A stretch of 64,000 nt of DNA, taken from Prosthecobacter sp. (GTDB taxonomy: Bacteria; Verrucomicrobiota; Verrucomicrobiia; Verrucomicrobiales; Verrucomicrobiaceae). The stretch's first letter is position 1; each line of letters starts with the position of its first letter. Shown piece after piece: positions 56,013 to 64,000 of this stretch. The notes under the pieces are model-generated. The model was not told where the DNA came from and searched no databases. It saw only the letters and a list, made by a program, of their open reading frames with translations. Location: assembly GCA_021733925.1 (NCBI GenBank), contig JAIPJY010000004.1, positions 124,001 to 188,000 on the forward strand. The letters run 5' to 3'. Made by a program: the position numbers and the translations under genes.

Positions 56013-57136
56013 TATTTCAGGGCGCGATGCACCTGCTCCAGCGCGAGGACGGTGTAGGCGGTGACGAGTACGGGGTCACTTTCCATCCAGCGGCCGGAGG
56101 CGGTGTTGGCCCAGGAGCCGTCAGTGTTTTGCAGGCTGATGAGCTTGCGGGAAAGGTCGGCGGTCCAGTTGGCGGAACCGGATTTCGTTTTCAATTGGGT
56201 GATGCCTGCGGTGGCCAGCGCCTTGGCCATCGTGTGGTAGTAGTAGAACAGGCCCTCTGCACCCATGCCGGGATTTTCATCGACGGTGTAGTTGTTGCCC
56301 AGCCATTCGAGTGCGGCCACCATGCGCGGATCATTGGGTGTGAGTCCGGCATAAATGAAGCTGAGCATGCCGGCGTAGCTGATGCTGCCGTAGTAACGCA
56401 TCGGGGTGGGACCGTCGCTTTTTTTTCCACCCCGCGGTGCCTGCGGAACGGGCGTGTAGCCGAAGGCACCGATGTTTTCCTGGTCAGCGCCTGCCCAGGG
56501 CTGGTCGTTCGATGCTTTCAGATTTTGGCAGCGTGAGACGAACTCAATGGCGGCGTCCCAATTGAGGTCGTCTTTTTTCTCCACGGGTTTGCCGGTGTCT
56601 GCGAAGAGCTTCTTGGAGTAATACAAGGCTTCCATCGCAAAGGAAGTGTTGGAGAGATCGGCATGCGCACCTTGCTGAGTACCGCCGTAGCCGATGCCGC
56701 CGTCGAAGGGATTATCCGTTTTGCCGGGCGTGTCGGCATCGTTTTGCTGATGGGCTACAAAGTTCCGTGCGCGGCGGATGATTTCCTCATCTTCGGGCCG
56801 CGCGCGCAGAACCAGGGCCATGAGGCAGATGGCGGTGTTATAGTTTGATCGAGCCTTGGTGTAGATGCCGCCGTCTGGCTGGACATTCTTCAAGAGGAAA
56901 TCATAGCCTCGCTTCAATTCGCCTGACGTGCCTGCTCCTGCTGGATTTTGAATCAAGGCGGATACGACCAGCGCGCTGAGTGCGGAGTCTTCCGTCGTCA
57001 CCCAATGGCCGCTCTCCTTGTTTTGCTGAGATTTGAGATAGTCCAGCCCACGGGTGATGGCCTGCTGCACGTCTTGTTTGGTTTGGGCGGCGAGAGCACC
57101 CGCGAATAGAAAGAAGACAATGGAAATCGTTTTCAT
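56012..57136 (-). CDS. Secreted protein with terpene-cyclase/prenyltransferase-like repeats
   Basis: 374 residues from ATG 57134-57136; the frame is open further upstream without similarity to a signal. The signal peptide ends at GALAAQ. Alpha-alpha barrel repeats of the squalene cyclase/prenyltransferase superfamily are visible: ITRGLDYLKSQQNKESGHWV, ALSALVVSALIQNPAG, NYNTAICLMALVLRARPEDE and LISLQNTDGSWANTASGRWM. The catalytic DxDD motif of cyclases is not present, as in many secreted relatives from PVC bacteria, so enzyme activity is doubtful. Convergent with the HemS-like gene. Confidence 0.8.
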   Translation of the reverse strand: MKTISIVFFLFAGALAAQTKQDVQQAITRGLDYLKSQQNKESGHWVTTEDSALSALVVSALIQNPAGAGTSGELKRGYDFLLKNVQPDGGIYTKARSNYNTAICLMALVLRARPEDEEIIRRARNFVAHQQNDADTPGKTDNPFDGGIGYGGTQQGAHADLSNTSFAMEALYYSKKLFADTGKPVEKKDDLNWDAAIEFVSRCQNLKASNDQPWAGADQENIGAFGYTPVPQAPRGGKKSDGPTPMRYYGSISYAGMLSFIYAGLTPNDPRMVAALEWLGNNYTVDENPGMGAEGLFYYYHTMAKALATAGITQLKTKSGSANWTADLSRKLISLQNTDGSWANTASGRWMESDPVLVTAYTVLALEQVHRALK

Positions 57137-57322
57137 GGTACGGACGAGTCTCCTCACCTCGTTTGTCATGCACAACCTGGATGTTAGGAAAAAGTAGCAA
57201 CGGGGCTGTTTTTGACCATTCGGCCCAAATTCGGGGCATCGGGTGTACATGTCATTTCAGCGCCAGCATTCCACAAACCAACGCAAGCAGCGGTGCGTAG
57301 TTGCTGTATCGCAGATATCCGT

Positions 57323-58342
57323 ATGAAAGCCCTTCCACTGATTTCCCTTTTCCTACTCTCCCTCAGCTCCGCATTGTCGGCGAGCGACACTCCGCCTGAG
57401 ATGCCGCTGAGTGTGGCGAGTTTTGGTGCTGCAGGCATGTCTGATGGCTCGCTTTACTTTTATGGTGGTCACAGTGGGAAACGCCACAAGTACAACCGTG
57501 ATGAAGTGAATGGTGATTTGTTTCGCTGGAAGCAGGGCGCGGATAAATGGGAGGCTCTGGCAAAGGATGAACCGGCGCAGGGGCCATCCCTTGTCGCAGT
57601 CAAGGATGGCGTGATCCGCATCGGAGGCATGACCGCACGCAACGCGAAGGGGGAGAAACAGGACCTGTGGTCGAGCGAGACCGCGGCGCGCTATGACATC
57701 GCCAGCGGCAAGTGGGTGCCCCTGCCGAAACTGCCGCAGCGCCGTTCCAGTCATGACAGCATCGTCAGTGGTGACACCCTCTATGTCATAGGTGGCTGGC
57801 GGATGGAAGGTGATGCGGATTCCGTGTGGCATGACACCTATTTGACGCTTGATCTGACCAAGACTGATGCGATTTGGGAAAGCCACCCGCAGCCGTTCAA
57901 ACGCCGCGCCATCGCGGTGCAGACTGTCGGCACGAAAGTATATGCCATCGGGGGCATGACGGATGACAATGAATTGAGCAGTGCTGTTTCGGTGCTCGAT
58001 ACCACGACTGGCTCGTGGAGCGATGGCCCTGCGCTGCCTGCTGACAAGATTGGCGGATTCGGTTTTGCCGCTGTCTCGCAAGCAGGACGTCTGTTTGCCA
58101 ATGGCTTGACGGGCCGGTTGCTTGAACTGCGCGGTGACGCCTGGGTGGCGGTCGCGAAGCTCACCCATCCACGGTATTTCCACCGCTTGCTGAGCGGCGA
58201 GGCTGGAAAAATCATCGCCATCGGTGGGGAGAATCGCGAAGGTGTCAAACCTGAGCCGGAGGTCATCGTGCTGCCAGCAGCAGACTCTGCAGCGCTGCCA
58301 GATGAGCCTGCGCCTGCGAAACCAGCGGGCAAGCATCCCTGA
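57323..58342 (+). CDS. Secreted kelch-repeat protein
   Basis: 339 residues from ATG 57323, where the signal peptide begins (MKALPLISLFLLSLSSALSA). Kelch motifs with double Gly and spaced Tyr/Trp repeat through the chain: MSDGSLYFYGGHSGKRHKYN, DSIVSGDTLYVIGGWRMEG, QTVGTKVYAIGGMTDDNELS and GKIIAIGGENREG. They should form a six-bladed propeller outside the cytoplasm. Propellers of this kind bind ligands or carbohydrates, and some are sialate mutarotase-like (NanM); no catalytic assignment is possible. The tail is Pro- and Ala-rich. Confidence 0.82.
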   Translation: MKALPLISLFLLSLSSALSASDTPPEMPLSVASFGAAGMSDGSLYFYGGHSGKRHKYNRDEVNGDLFRWKQGADKWEALAKDEPAQGPSLVAVKDGVIRIGGMTARNAKGEKQDLWSSETAARYDIASGKWVPLPKLPQRRSSHDSIVSGDTLYVIGGWRMEGDADSVWHDTYLTLDLTKTDAIWESHPQPFKRRAIAVQTVGTKVYAIGGMTDDNELSSAVSVLDTTTGSWSDGPALPADKIGGFGFAAVSQAGRLFANGLTGRLLELRGDAWVAVAKLTHPRYFHRLLSGEAGKIIAIGGENREGVKPEPEVIVLPAADSAALPDEPAPAKPAGKHP

Positions 58343-58403
58343 GTTCATCCAGAGCGAATTTGCCGGAACCAACCCTAGCAAAGACGAAACACGATGCTAT
58401 ATT

Positions 58404-58422
58404 GAGATTGAGTATCATTTTC
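58404..58422 (+). promoter_or_regulatory. Fur-box-like site at the start of the AraC-family gene
   Basis: GAGATTGAGTATCATTTTC agrees with the classical 19-bp Fur consensus at 14 of 19 positions, counted by hand. It ends 7 bp before the ATG at 58430, next to a TATATT hexamer (58398-58403) that could be a -10 box. A repressor bound here would block transcription under iron-replete conditions. Confidence 0.5.
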
Positions 58423-58429
58423 AATTGCA

Positions 58430-59302
58430 ATGCCTCCCCCTGTCCCTGAAACTCCCTTCCGCTCATGGACCACCGTGTCTGAGCGCGTTGAGGCAGACTG
58501 GCTGGGGGCCACGGTTGAGGATGCTCTCGTGGTCCATCTCAATTTTCGTGGTGATGCTGAACTGCGATGGGCAGATGGCAGCAGCACCCTGATTGCTCCA
58601 CGAACGACGTGCTGGCTGCGCGCCAATCCAGCGGAAATGTTGACGGCCCGCCGCATCGCCAGTCGAGACCGTCATGAGTGCCTCACGCTCGTGTTTCCTG
58701 ATGCCTGGCTGAGTCTGACCTTGAAAGGCATCACCTCGCAGGTGGGGGAAGCGTTTGCGCCGCTGGTCAGTGGCACCACCCGAACCCTGCTGCAACAACC
58801 GCTGACTGAGGAGAAAGAAGGATGGGCACGCGGAGCCATGCCGCCGCATCTGTGCTCCCAGGCCAGGCAGTTGCTGGACTCGGCACGACTGACCGAGTTT
58901 TTCATTCACTCGATCTTTCGCAAGGATACAGCAGCCGATGCAGGTGGGGCCATCAGCCGAACACAGCGAGTCGCACAAGAGCGCATCCAGCACGTGAAGG
59001 ACCTGCTGCTGGCGCAGATTGATGCGCCCCCTTCCCTGGATGAACTGGCCGCTAATGTCGGCTGCAATCCGAGCTATCTGAGCCGCACCTTCACGCAGAT
59101 CGAAGGCTCCACGCTGTCGCAATGGCTGCGGCGGGTGCGCATCGAACATGCGGCAGCACTCATCGCCACGGGCAAGTGCAATGTCTCCGAAGCCGCGCTC
59201 GAAGTGGGCTATCAAAGCTTCTCACACTTTAGCCGTGCCTTTGCCGAAGAGAAAGGCGTGCCGCCTTCACAATGGGTGCGTCGTTTGAGCAGCGGGCTGT
59301 AG
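58430..59302 (+). CDS. AraC-family transcriptional regulator (PchR-like)
   Basis: 290 residues. The N-terminal 150 form a sensor region (VEDALVVHLNFRGDAELRWA) like that of PchR-type regulators of siderophore genes. The C-terminal 100 residues hold two helix-turn-helix motifs: PSLDELAANVGCNPSYLSRT and VSEAALEVGYQSFSHFSRAF, the latter being the AraC signature. A Fur-like site overlaps its promoter region, a pairing known for iron-responsive AraC regulators. The DUF4198 gene downstream is convergent, so it is not in the same transcript. Targets are unknown; the heme locus 3 kb away is a candidate. Confidence 0.9.
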   Translation: MPPPVPETPFRSWTTVSERVEADWLGATVEDALVVHLNFRGDAELRWADGSSTLIAPRTTCWLRANPAEMLTARRIASRDRHECLTLVFPDAWLSLTLKGITSQVGEAFAPLVSGTTRTLLQQPLTEEKEGWARGAMPPHLCSQARQLLDSARLTEFFIHSIFRKDTAADAGGAISRTQRVAQERIQHVKDLLLAQIDAPPSLDELAANVGCNPSYLSRTFTQIEGSTLSQWLRRVRIEHAAALIATGKCNVSEAALEVGYQSFSHFSRAFAEEKGVPPSQWVRRLSSGL

Positions 59303-59313
59303 TCATCAATGCG

Positions 59314-59352
59314 CTGGCTGCTTGGCAGATCGCGCCAACAGCCAGGCTTTTT
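59314..59352 (+). terminator. Rho-independent terminator of the AraC-family gene
   Basis: CTGGCTG pairs with CAGCCAG, and inside it TTGGC pairs with GCCAA around a seven-base loop, with one unpaired C. GC and TTTTT follow. It begins 11 bp past the stop and lies between convergent genes. Confidence 0.85.
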
Positions 59353-59363
59353 GCCGCAGAATC

Positions 59364-60044
59364 CTACTTCTTCTCTTCTTTGACCGTCCAATACAGCGAG
59401 GCGCTGTGACTGGTGATGCCGAAGGGAACGCCGTTGAAGAAGCCAGGCAGATCTTCAGAGTAACGAGCAACGGCGAGCAAGTACTGACCGGGCTTGGAGA
59501 TGTCCGGAACGCGCACATAACCCTCGGCATCGGCCTGGAGTTTCTGATCAGTGACCTTGGGGGAGAAAAACAGCAGTTCGACACCGCCGAGGGGTTTGCC
59601 ACGGAAGTAAATCCGCGCTTCGCCGGGCTTGCCGGTTGGAACGATGTCCATCGTCATCGCAGGCGTACCGGCTCCCGCGCCTTCAGGCTGCCAGCGGCAG
59701 TAGAAGATGGGCGCACGGGCGGGCTTGCCCTCATGCAACTGGCGCACGGTGAACTGTGCTTGGGCAAAAGCAGGCCGGGTGCAATCGGCATTGCTGAGGA
59801 AGAAGTGATCCTTCTTTTTGACCACGTCCAGGATCTGCGGCTGACCTTTGTCGTCGAGCGTCCAGCCGGAGACCTGCGCGAAGGAATCGAGATGCCCGGG
59901 CGAGACTTCGTATTCATCTCCCCACTGTGCAAAGCGCACGCCGAGGCCGGCATGGTCCGGGAGCTCTTCGATCCAGAGTGAGTGGGCGGAGGCAGCCTGA
60001 GACAGCAGGCTGAAAACTGCGAGGGCAATGAGTGAGCGGATCAT
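59364..60044 (-). CDS. DUF4198 (NikM-like) secreted protein
   Basis: 226 residues from ATG 60042-60044; the signal peptide ends at AASAHSLW. The mature N-terminus starts with HSLWIEELPDH, typical of DUF4198 proteins, in which a histidine close to the new N-terminus may bind metal. A C-terminal Ig-like fold is indicated by KPLGGVELLFFSPKVTDQKL and GYVRVPDISKPGQYLLAVAR. Relatives are linked to nickel or cobalt uptake or accompany TonB receptors. A role in metal acquisition is plausible given the iron-related neighbours, but no transporter is adjacent. Confidence 0.8.
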   Translation of the reverse strand: MIRSLIALAVFSLLSQAASAHSLWIEELPDHAGLGVRFAQWGDEYEVSPGHLDSFAQVSGWTLDDKGQPQILDVVKKKDHFFLSNADCTRPAFAQAQFTVRQLHEGKPARAPIFYCRWQPEGAGAGTPAMTMDIVPTGKPGEARIYFRGKPLGGVELLFFSPKVTDQKLQADAEGYVRVPDISKPGQYLLAVARYSEDLPGFFNGVPFGITSHSASLYWTVKEEKK

Positions 60045-60150
60045 GGCAAGGTTGGGGGATGTTTGCTGACCACATACATGCGATGAACGCGAAGTTCTTG
60101 CGGCCATTTGTCAGGAACTGTCGTTGTCTTGCGCTGGCACGCTCGAGCGA

Positions 60151-61686
60151 TCACGCCCACATCTTCCGGTCCAGCGTGCGATAGCCGATGGCTTCAAGCA
60201 CGTTGTCGGCGCTGATTTTGCTGTGTCCACCGAGGTCGGCCAGAGTGCGCGCCACTTTGAGAATGCGGTCGTGGGCGCGGGCGCTGAAATTCATCTCGCC
60301 CATGGCGTGTTCGAGGCAGCCTGCGGCTTCGGCATCGAGTTCGCAGTGCTTTTTGATGAGGCGCGGCGTCATGCTGCTGTTGGTATGAACACCCGCATGT
60401 TTTGCGAAGCGCTCCTGCTGCATGCTGCGTGCGGTCTCGACGCGCTTGCGGATGGGGTCGGAAGCTTCACCGCCCTCACTCGAAGCCAGCGCCTTGTAGT
60501 CTACGAGCGGCACATCGACATGAAGGTCGATACGATCAAGCAACGGACCGCTGATGCGCTGACGATAACGCTGAATCACCGCCGAGCCGCAGCGGCACTC
60601 GCGTTTGAGATCGCCGTAGTATCCACATGGGCAGGGATTCATGGCCGCCACGAGCATGAACTTGGCCGGAAAGGTGACGGTGCCTGCGGCACGCGAGATG
60701 GTGACCTTGCCGTCTTCGAGAGGCTGGCGGAGGACTTCCAATGTGCTGCGACGAAATTCAGGCAGTTCATCGAGGAAGAGTACGCCATTGTGTGAGAGGG
60801 AAACTTCCCCGGGGCCGGGATTGGTGCCGCCACCAAGCAGACCCGCATCACTGATCGTGTGATGGGGAGAACGAAACGGGCGGGTGGCAACGAAGGCGCT
60901 GGCTTCGCCGAGCAACCCTGCTGCGCTGTGAATTTTGGTGGTTTCGATGGCCTCTTCCTCGCTCATCCCGGGCATGATGGTGGGAATGCGTTTGGCGATC
61001 ATCGACTTGCCGGTGCCCGGAGGACCGATCATCAGCAGCCCGTGGGCGCCACTGACGGCGATTTCGATGGCCCGGATTGCATCGGCCTGCCCTTTCACAT
61101 CATTGAAATCAATGTCGTAATGTGAGACAGCACCGAAGAGTTCTGCCGCACGGCAGGGCTCGGGTGCGATTTCCAAATCGCCTTTGAGATAGTCGACGAC
61201 CTCACGGAGATTTTGCACACCCACGATGTCGATCCCGGCCACGACGCTGGCCTCGAGCGCAGCGCGTTTCGGCACCAACAGGCGTTTGCGTCCTTTCCGC
61301 CTGGCTTCCAGAGCCACCGCGAGCAAGCCGCGCACAGGCCGCAGTTCGCCGTTCAATGCCAGTTCCCCGATCATGGCCGTCTCCGCGAGCATCGCCATGG
61401 GGATGCGGGACCGGTGTGCAATCAGGGAAATGGCGATGGGCAGGTCAAAGCCGGGCCCCTCCTTTTTCAAATCAGCCGGAGCCAGATTCACGGTGGTCAC
61501 CCCGTCATTCATGATGAAGCCAGACGAGGAGATCGCCGCTGTGACGCGCTCACGGCTTTCTTTCACCGACGCATCCGGCAGACCCACGATAAACATCTTT
61601 GGTGTTCCTCCGCCGTCATGGGATTCGATCTCCACTTCCACGGCATCAACGCCGACAAGGGTGGCTGAGTAGGTTCTGGCGATCAT
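60151..61686 (-). CDS. comM: YifB/ComM-type Mg-chelatase-like AAA+ ATPase
   Basis: 511 residues, the usual length. An N-terminal Lon-protease-like fold ([20 protein letters not shown]) without a Ser-Lys dyad precedes the Mg-chelatase AAA+ domain with Walker A GPPGTGKS at 221-228, [15 protein letters not shown] as Walker B, the zinc-type cluster [18 protein letters not shown], and a C-terminal helical domain ([19 protein letters not shown]). ComM in Vibrio is a branch-migration helicase that helps integrate DNA during transformation. No other competence genes lie in the window. Confidence 0.95.
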   Translation of the reverse strand: MIARTYSATLVGVDAVEVEIESHDGGGTPKMFIVGLPDASVKESRERVTAAISSSGFIMNDGVTTVNLAPADLKKEGPGFDLPIAISLIAHRSRIPMAMLAETAMIGELALNGELRPVRGLLAVALEARRKGRKRLLVPKRAALEASVVAGIDIVGVQNLREVVDYLKGDLEIAPEPCRAAELFGAVSHYDIDFNDVKGQADAIRAIEIAVSGAHGLLMIGPPGTGKSMIAKRIPTIMPGMSEEEAIETTKIHSAAGLLGEASAFVATRPFRSPHHTISDAGLLGGGTNPGPGEVSLSHNGVLFLDELPEFRRSTLEVLRQPLEDGKVTISRAAGTVTFPAKFMLVAAMNPCPCGYYGDLKRECRCGSAVIQRYRQRISGPLLDRIDLHVDVPLVDYKALASSEGGEASDPIRKRVETARSMQQERFAKHAGVHTNSSMTPRLIKKHCELDAEAAGCLEHAMGEMNFSARAHDRILKVARTLADLGGHSKISADNVLEAIGYRTLDRKMWA

Positions 61687-62310
61687 TCGGTTCGACTATT
61701 GACTGGGGCAAGGTTCGCGCAAGTGCGCGTCATGCCTCACTCCCGCCGCTTTGATCCTATGTTTTCGTGATTCTGACGTAATATTGATTCATTCAGCCCC
61801 TTCAACTACAAATAAATATTAAGTGATGTCTTTTCACTGCGGCAATACCCGGTTGGTATCGCTTCTTGAATGGCTAGGCAGCTTTTTACGCCACCCACCA
61901 AGAGCATCCCTACCGCCGGATGGGTTTCGCCGTTTCTGTCACCTCCTTGGCACGTGAATATTTCTCGAACATCGGCGGTCGCGCCGGGATTATATTTCGG
62001 ATGAAAAGAGTTGTACACCAAGGCAGCGCAATTCCAAAGCCTGCCTCTGCGGGCCTTAAGGCATTAAAGGTGCCCGTTCAACATCAGGTGGCAGAATGGA
62101 AAGAGTCCAAAGCTATCTTCCATCATTAGCACTCGACGACAGCCAAGGAATCGGCCGCTTATGCTGGTGACAGAGACAGTCTATAGCTTCTTCGCGATTC
62201 AATTCTGGGATGTCACGATTTTGTATCATATCAGATTGGCTATTTGATGTTCGCATTCGGTCGGGATCTCAGAAAAGTAGAAGTGGGAGCTTGCCATTCG
62301 ACCGATTCAG
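61687..62310. other. Long non-coding stretch
   Basis: Over 620 bp I see no convincing gene on either strand. Two open frames of about 70 codons (61806-62021 minus, 61920-62129 plus) overlap each other and show no signal peptide, domain or ribosome-binding site. Base composition is lower in GC than the flanks, most of all at 61740-61830 and 62200-62250. It probably holds the promoter of the polysaccharide cluster starting at 62311; no terminator-like hairpin with a T tract was found. Confidence 0.6.
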
Positions 62311-63507
62311 GTGCAGCAAAGCCAGCCCATGAGTAGTACTCTCCAGCTTAATACAAGCATCCCTGCAGAAGCACCCGCTGTTGACTTGAGTTTCGTTTTC
62401 CCATGCCTCAACGAGGAGGCAACCTTGGGAGCATGTATTCAGCAGGTGAATGAGAGCCTTGCACCAAGCGGGGTCAATTATGAAATCATCGTGGCTGACA
62501 ACGGCAGCACCGACCGTTCCCGAGAAATTGCACTCGCCATGGGCTGCCGGGTGGTGCCGGTGGCAGCGCGTGGCTATGGAGCTGCATTGCGGGGAGGAAT
62601 CGAGGCGAGCCAGGCCGAGTACGTGATGTTTGCAGACTCAGACAGCACCTATCTCTACGCGGACGCCGCGCCTCTTTACCGAGCTGCCAAGGACGGGAAC
62701 GCGGACATGGCGATTGCTTCCCGAATGATCGGCCGCATCGAGCCTGGAGCGATGCCCCCGTTGCACCGCTGGGTGGGCACTCCTGTGCTCACAACACTGA
62801 TCAACTGGCTCTTTCATGGCAAATTGTCCGACTGCAATTCCGGCTTCCGCTGCATTCGTAAGTCGGCTTTTTCGATCTGGCAGATCCGCTCCAATGGAAT
62901 GGAGTTTGCCTCCGAACTGCTGATCAAGGCGCTCAAAGCAGGTGCACGCACCGTGGAGATTTCTTCCGGCCTGCGCAAAGGACCGGAGGGGCGCGTCGCG
63001 CACCTGAGGACCTGGCGCGACGGCATGCGCCACCTGCTCTTCATTTTCTCCGAGAAGCCGCGGCTGTTTGAGCTCATCGGCTTTCTCACCGTGCTGCTAA
63101 CCACCCTTCTGCAGGTAACCGCTTTCTTCACGGGACCAGTGAGCATCGGCGGCGTGTTTCATATTTTTGATCTCCACAGCGAGGCCCTGCTGCTGCTCGC
63201 CGGGATCATCGGCGCGCAGTTCTATCTCTTCAGTTGCATGCTCTTTTTACAGAGCAGCGACCGCCCGCTCGGCATTACCCGGCGGTTGATCCATCTGGAT
63301 GAAGGCGTGCTGTTTTTCATCCTGCTGGTCACTGTGGGCGCGTGTGCGTCACTGGCCGGTTACATTGCTGTCAGATGGTCGCTTTCCGGGTTTGAGAACC
63401 TTCACTTGGCCCGTGACCTGCTCTTCTGGTCACACCCTCTCGCCATCTCAATTTCATTCTGTGTTGGCCTGCTTGGGCTTCACGTTCTTAAGAAAGCTCA
63501 AAAATAA
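62311..63507 (+). CDS. Family 2 glycosyltransferase with C-terminal membrane helices
   Basis: 398 residues (392 if ATG 62329 is used). The GT-A fold shows DLSFVFPCLNEEATLGACIQ, EIIVADNGSTDRSREIA, the metal-binding FADSDSTYLYAD and the acceptor region DCNSGFRCIRKSAF. Four helices follow after about residue 250. This is the dolichol/undecaprenyl-phosphate sugar transferase type: it loads a sugar onto a lipid carrier at the inner membrane. The sugar-phosphate transferase gene downstream (63654) suggests a polysaccharide or O-antigen cluster. Confidence 0.92.
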   Translation: MQQSQPMSSTLQLNTSIPAEAPAVDLSFVFPCLNEEATLGACIQQVNESLAPSGVNYEIIVADNGSTDRSREIALAMGCRVVPVAARGYGAALRGGIEASQAEYVMFADSDSTYLYADAAPLYRAAKDGNADMAIASRMIGRIEPGAMPPLHRWVGTPVLTTLINWLFHGKLSDCNSGFRCIRKSAFSIWQIRSNGMEFASELLIKALKAGARTVEISSGLRKGPEGRVAHLRTWRDGMRHLLFIFSEKPRLFELIGFLTVLLTTLLQVTAFFTGPVSIGGVFHIFDLHSEALLLLAGIIGAQFYLFSCMLFLQSSDRPLGITRRLIHLDEGVLFFILLVTVGACASLAGYIAVRWSLSGFENLHLARDLLFWSHPLAISISFCVGLLGLHVLKKAQK

Positions 63508-63653
63508 AATTCGATCCAAAGCCTGTGATTCATCCTAGGAGACACCGTACGTAATGCTTGCAATGACCGTCTCGTATGTCTCATTCCCGCCGTTTCTGCC
63601 CAAGTTGTCGCCTGTCCATTAATCTTTTCCCGTTCACTTAACGCTCGTCTCAC

Positions 63654-64000
63654 ATGCACAGTTCAAACAGAGGTCACTGGTCCAACATCGGCATTCGCGC
63701 ATTGCGCGACGTGACCATGTTCATCGGTGCCTATCTGCTGGCAAACTACGTGCGGTTCACCGAGCTCTGGCGCATTGAGGACTACGTCCCCCCCATTCTG
63801 GCGGGTGCGGTGGTTCTGGCTTCGTCCATGTACATCCTGGGTCTCTATTCCATCGAATCGCAGCGGCGCTCCTCCTTCCTCATCCACAGCATCCTGCTCA
63901 CCTTTGGCTTCCTCATCGCGTTGATCATCATCACCCTAGTGGGGTACATGAGTTTTGACCTCCGCATTGGCCGCGGCTTCATGGCCCTGGGCTGCCTGTT
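63654..64000 (+). CDS. Polyprenyl sugar-1-phosphate transferase, N-terminal part; cut by window end
   Basis: 115 complete codons from ATG 63654, still open at the window end. Membrane helices appear at about 17-31 (DVTMFIGAYLLANYVRF), 48-62 (ILAGAVVLASSMYILGLYS) and 77-97 (SILLTFGFLIALIIITLVGY), with LGLYSIES between. This is the N-terminal membrane part of enzymes such as WcaJ/EpsL-type transferases that put the first sugar phosphate on undecaprenyl phosphate. The catalytic C-terminal domain is outside the window, so the assignment rests on the helix pattern and the adjoining glycosyltransferase gene. Confidence 0.65.
   Translation, partial: MHSSNRGHWSNIGIRALRDVTMFIGAYLLANYVRFTELWRIEDYVPPILAGAVVLASSMYILGLYSIESQRRSSFLIHSILLTFGFLIALIIITLVGYMSFDLRIGRGFMALGCL

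Noticed and set aside
57353-58381. A 342-codon minus-strand frame opposite the kelch gene.
   Set aside because: The plus-strand frame has a signal peptide and kelch repeats; the minus frame has neither.
61806-62021. A 71-codon minus-strand frame in the intergenic gap, checked as a possible pilin-like or small secreted protein.
   Set aside because: No prepilin motif, signal peptide or ribosome-binding site, and it overlaps another frame of equal quality.

Overview
The window reads as chromosomal DNA of a Verrucomicrobiota bacterium, most likely of the Prosthecobacter/Verrucomicrobium group. This rests on gene content: DUF1501 and DUF1549/DUF1553 proteins, a DUF1080 protein fused to a PVC-type dehydrogenase and cytochrome c, a TamA/TamB pair, fused Bat proteins and a RedB-like protein beside sensor kinases. 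No taxonomic search was possible. Coding density is high, genes lie on both strands, and I see no rRNA, tRNA, CRISPR array or intact transposon.

Layout. 1-5088 (minus) is a signalling block: a RedB-like thioredoxin-fold protein, a membrane histidine kinase, a hybrid kinase, and a periplasmic-binding sensor gene interrupted by one in-frame stop and cut by the window edge. 5278-6246 (minus) holds araD and a small lipoprotein. 6363-14608 (plus) is a complete Bat (aerotolerance-type) operon: MoxR ATPase, DUF58 protein, a small membrane protein, BatA, a BatB-BatC fusion and a BatD-TPR-SH3 fusion. The last 303 bp of that operon are repeated at 16698-17000, and an autotransporter gene lies between the two copies. 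17013-20319 holds ferritin, an MFS transporter, ClpS, a small membrane protein and a GYF-like protein.

20450-26079 carries a blue-copper/PA14 protein, its propeller partner and a two-gene ABC transporter. 26112-32699 is mixed: a secreted protein, an M23 peptidase, a DUF362 protein, an orphan antitoxin-like ORF, purD, a DUF1549-type lipoprotein and an unknown membrane protein. 32712-45252 has a propeller-M28-PDZ peptidase, a 1194-residue multidomain dehydrogenase/cytochrome, and TamB-TamA for outer-membrane protein assembly. An EamA transporter follows.

46382-54144 (minus) is a start-stop-coupled secreted operon (redoxin-like, DUF1549/1553, DUF1501, WD40), separated by a strong terminator from a heme-type TonB receptor. 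Two overlapping small ORFs and a divergent HemS-like gene complete a probable heme-use locus to 55922. 56012-61686 holds a cyclase-fold repeat protein, a kelch protein, an AraC regulator with a Fur-like box at its start, a DUF4198 protein and a ComM-type ATPase. From 62311 a polysaccharide cluster begins (glycosyltransferase, then a truncated sugar-phosphate transferase) and runs off the right edge.

Main points of interest: the nonsense-interrupted sensor gene, the direct repeats around the autotransporter, the heme locus with a Cys-rich small protein, the Fur-like box over the AraC start, and the orphan antitoxin relic.
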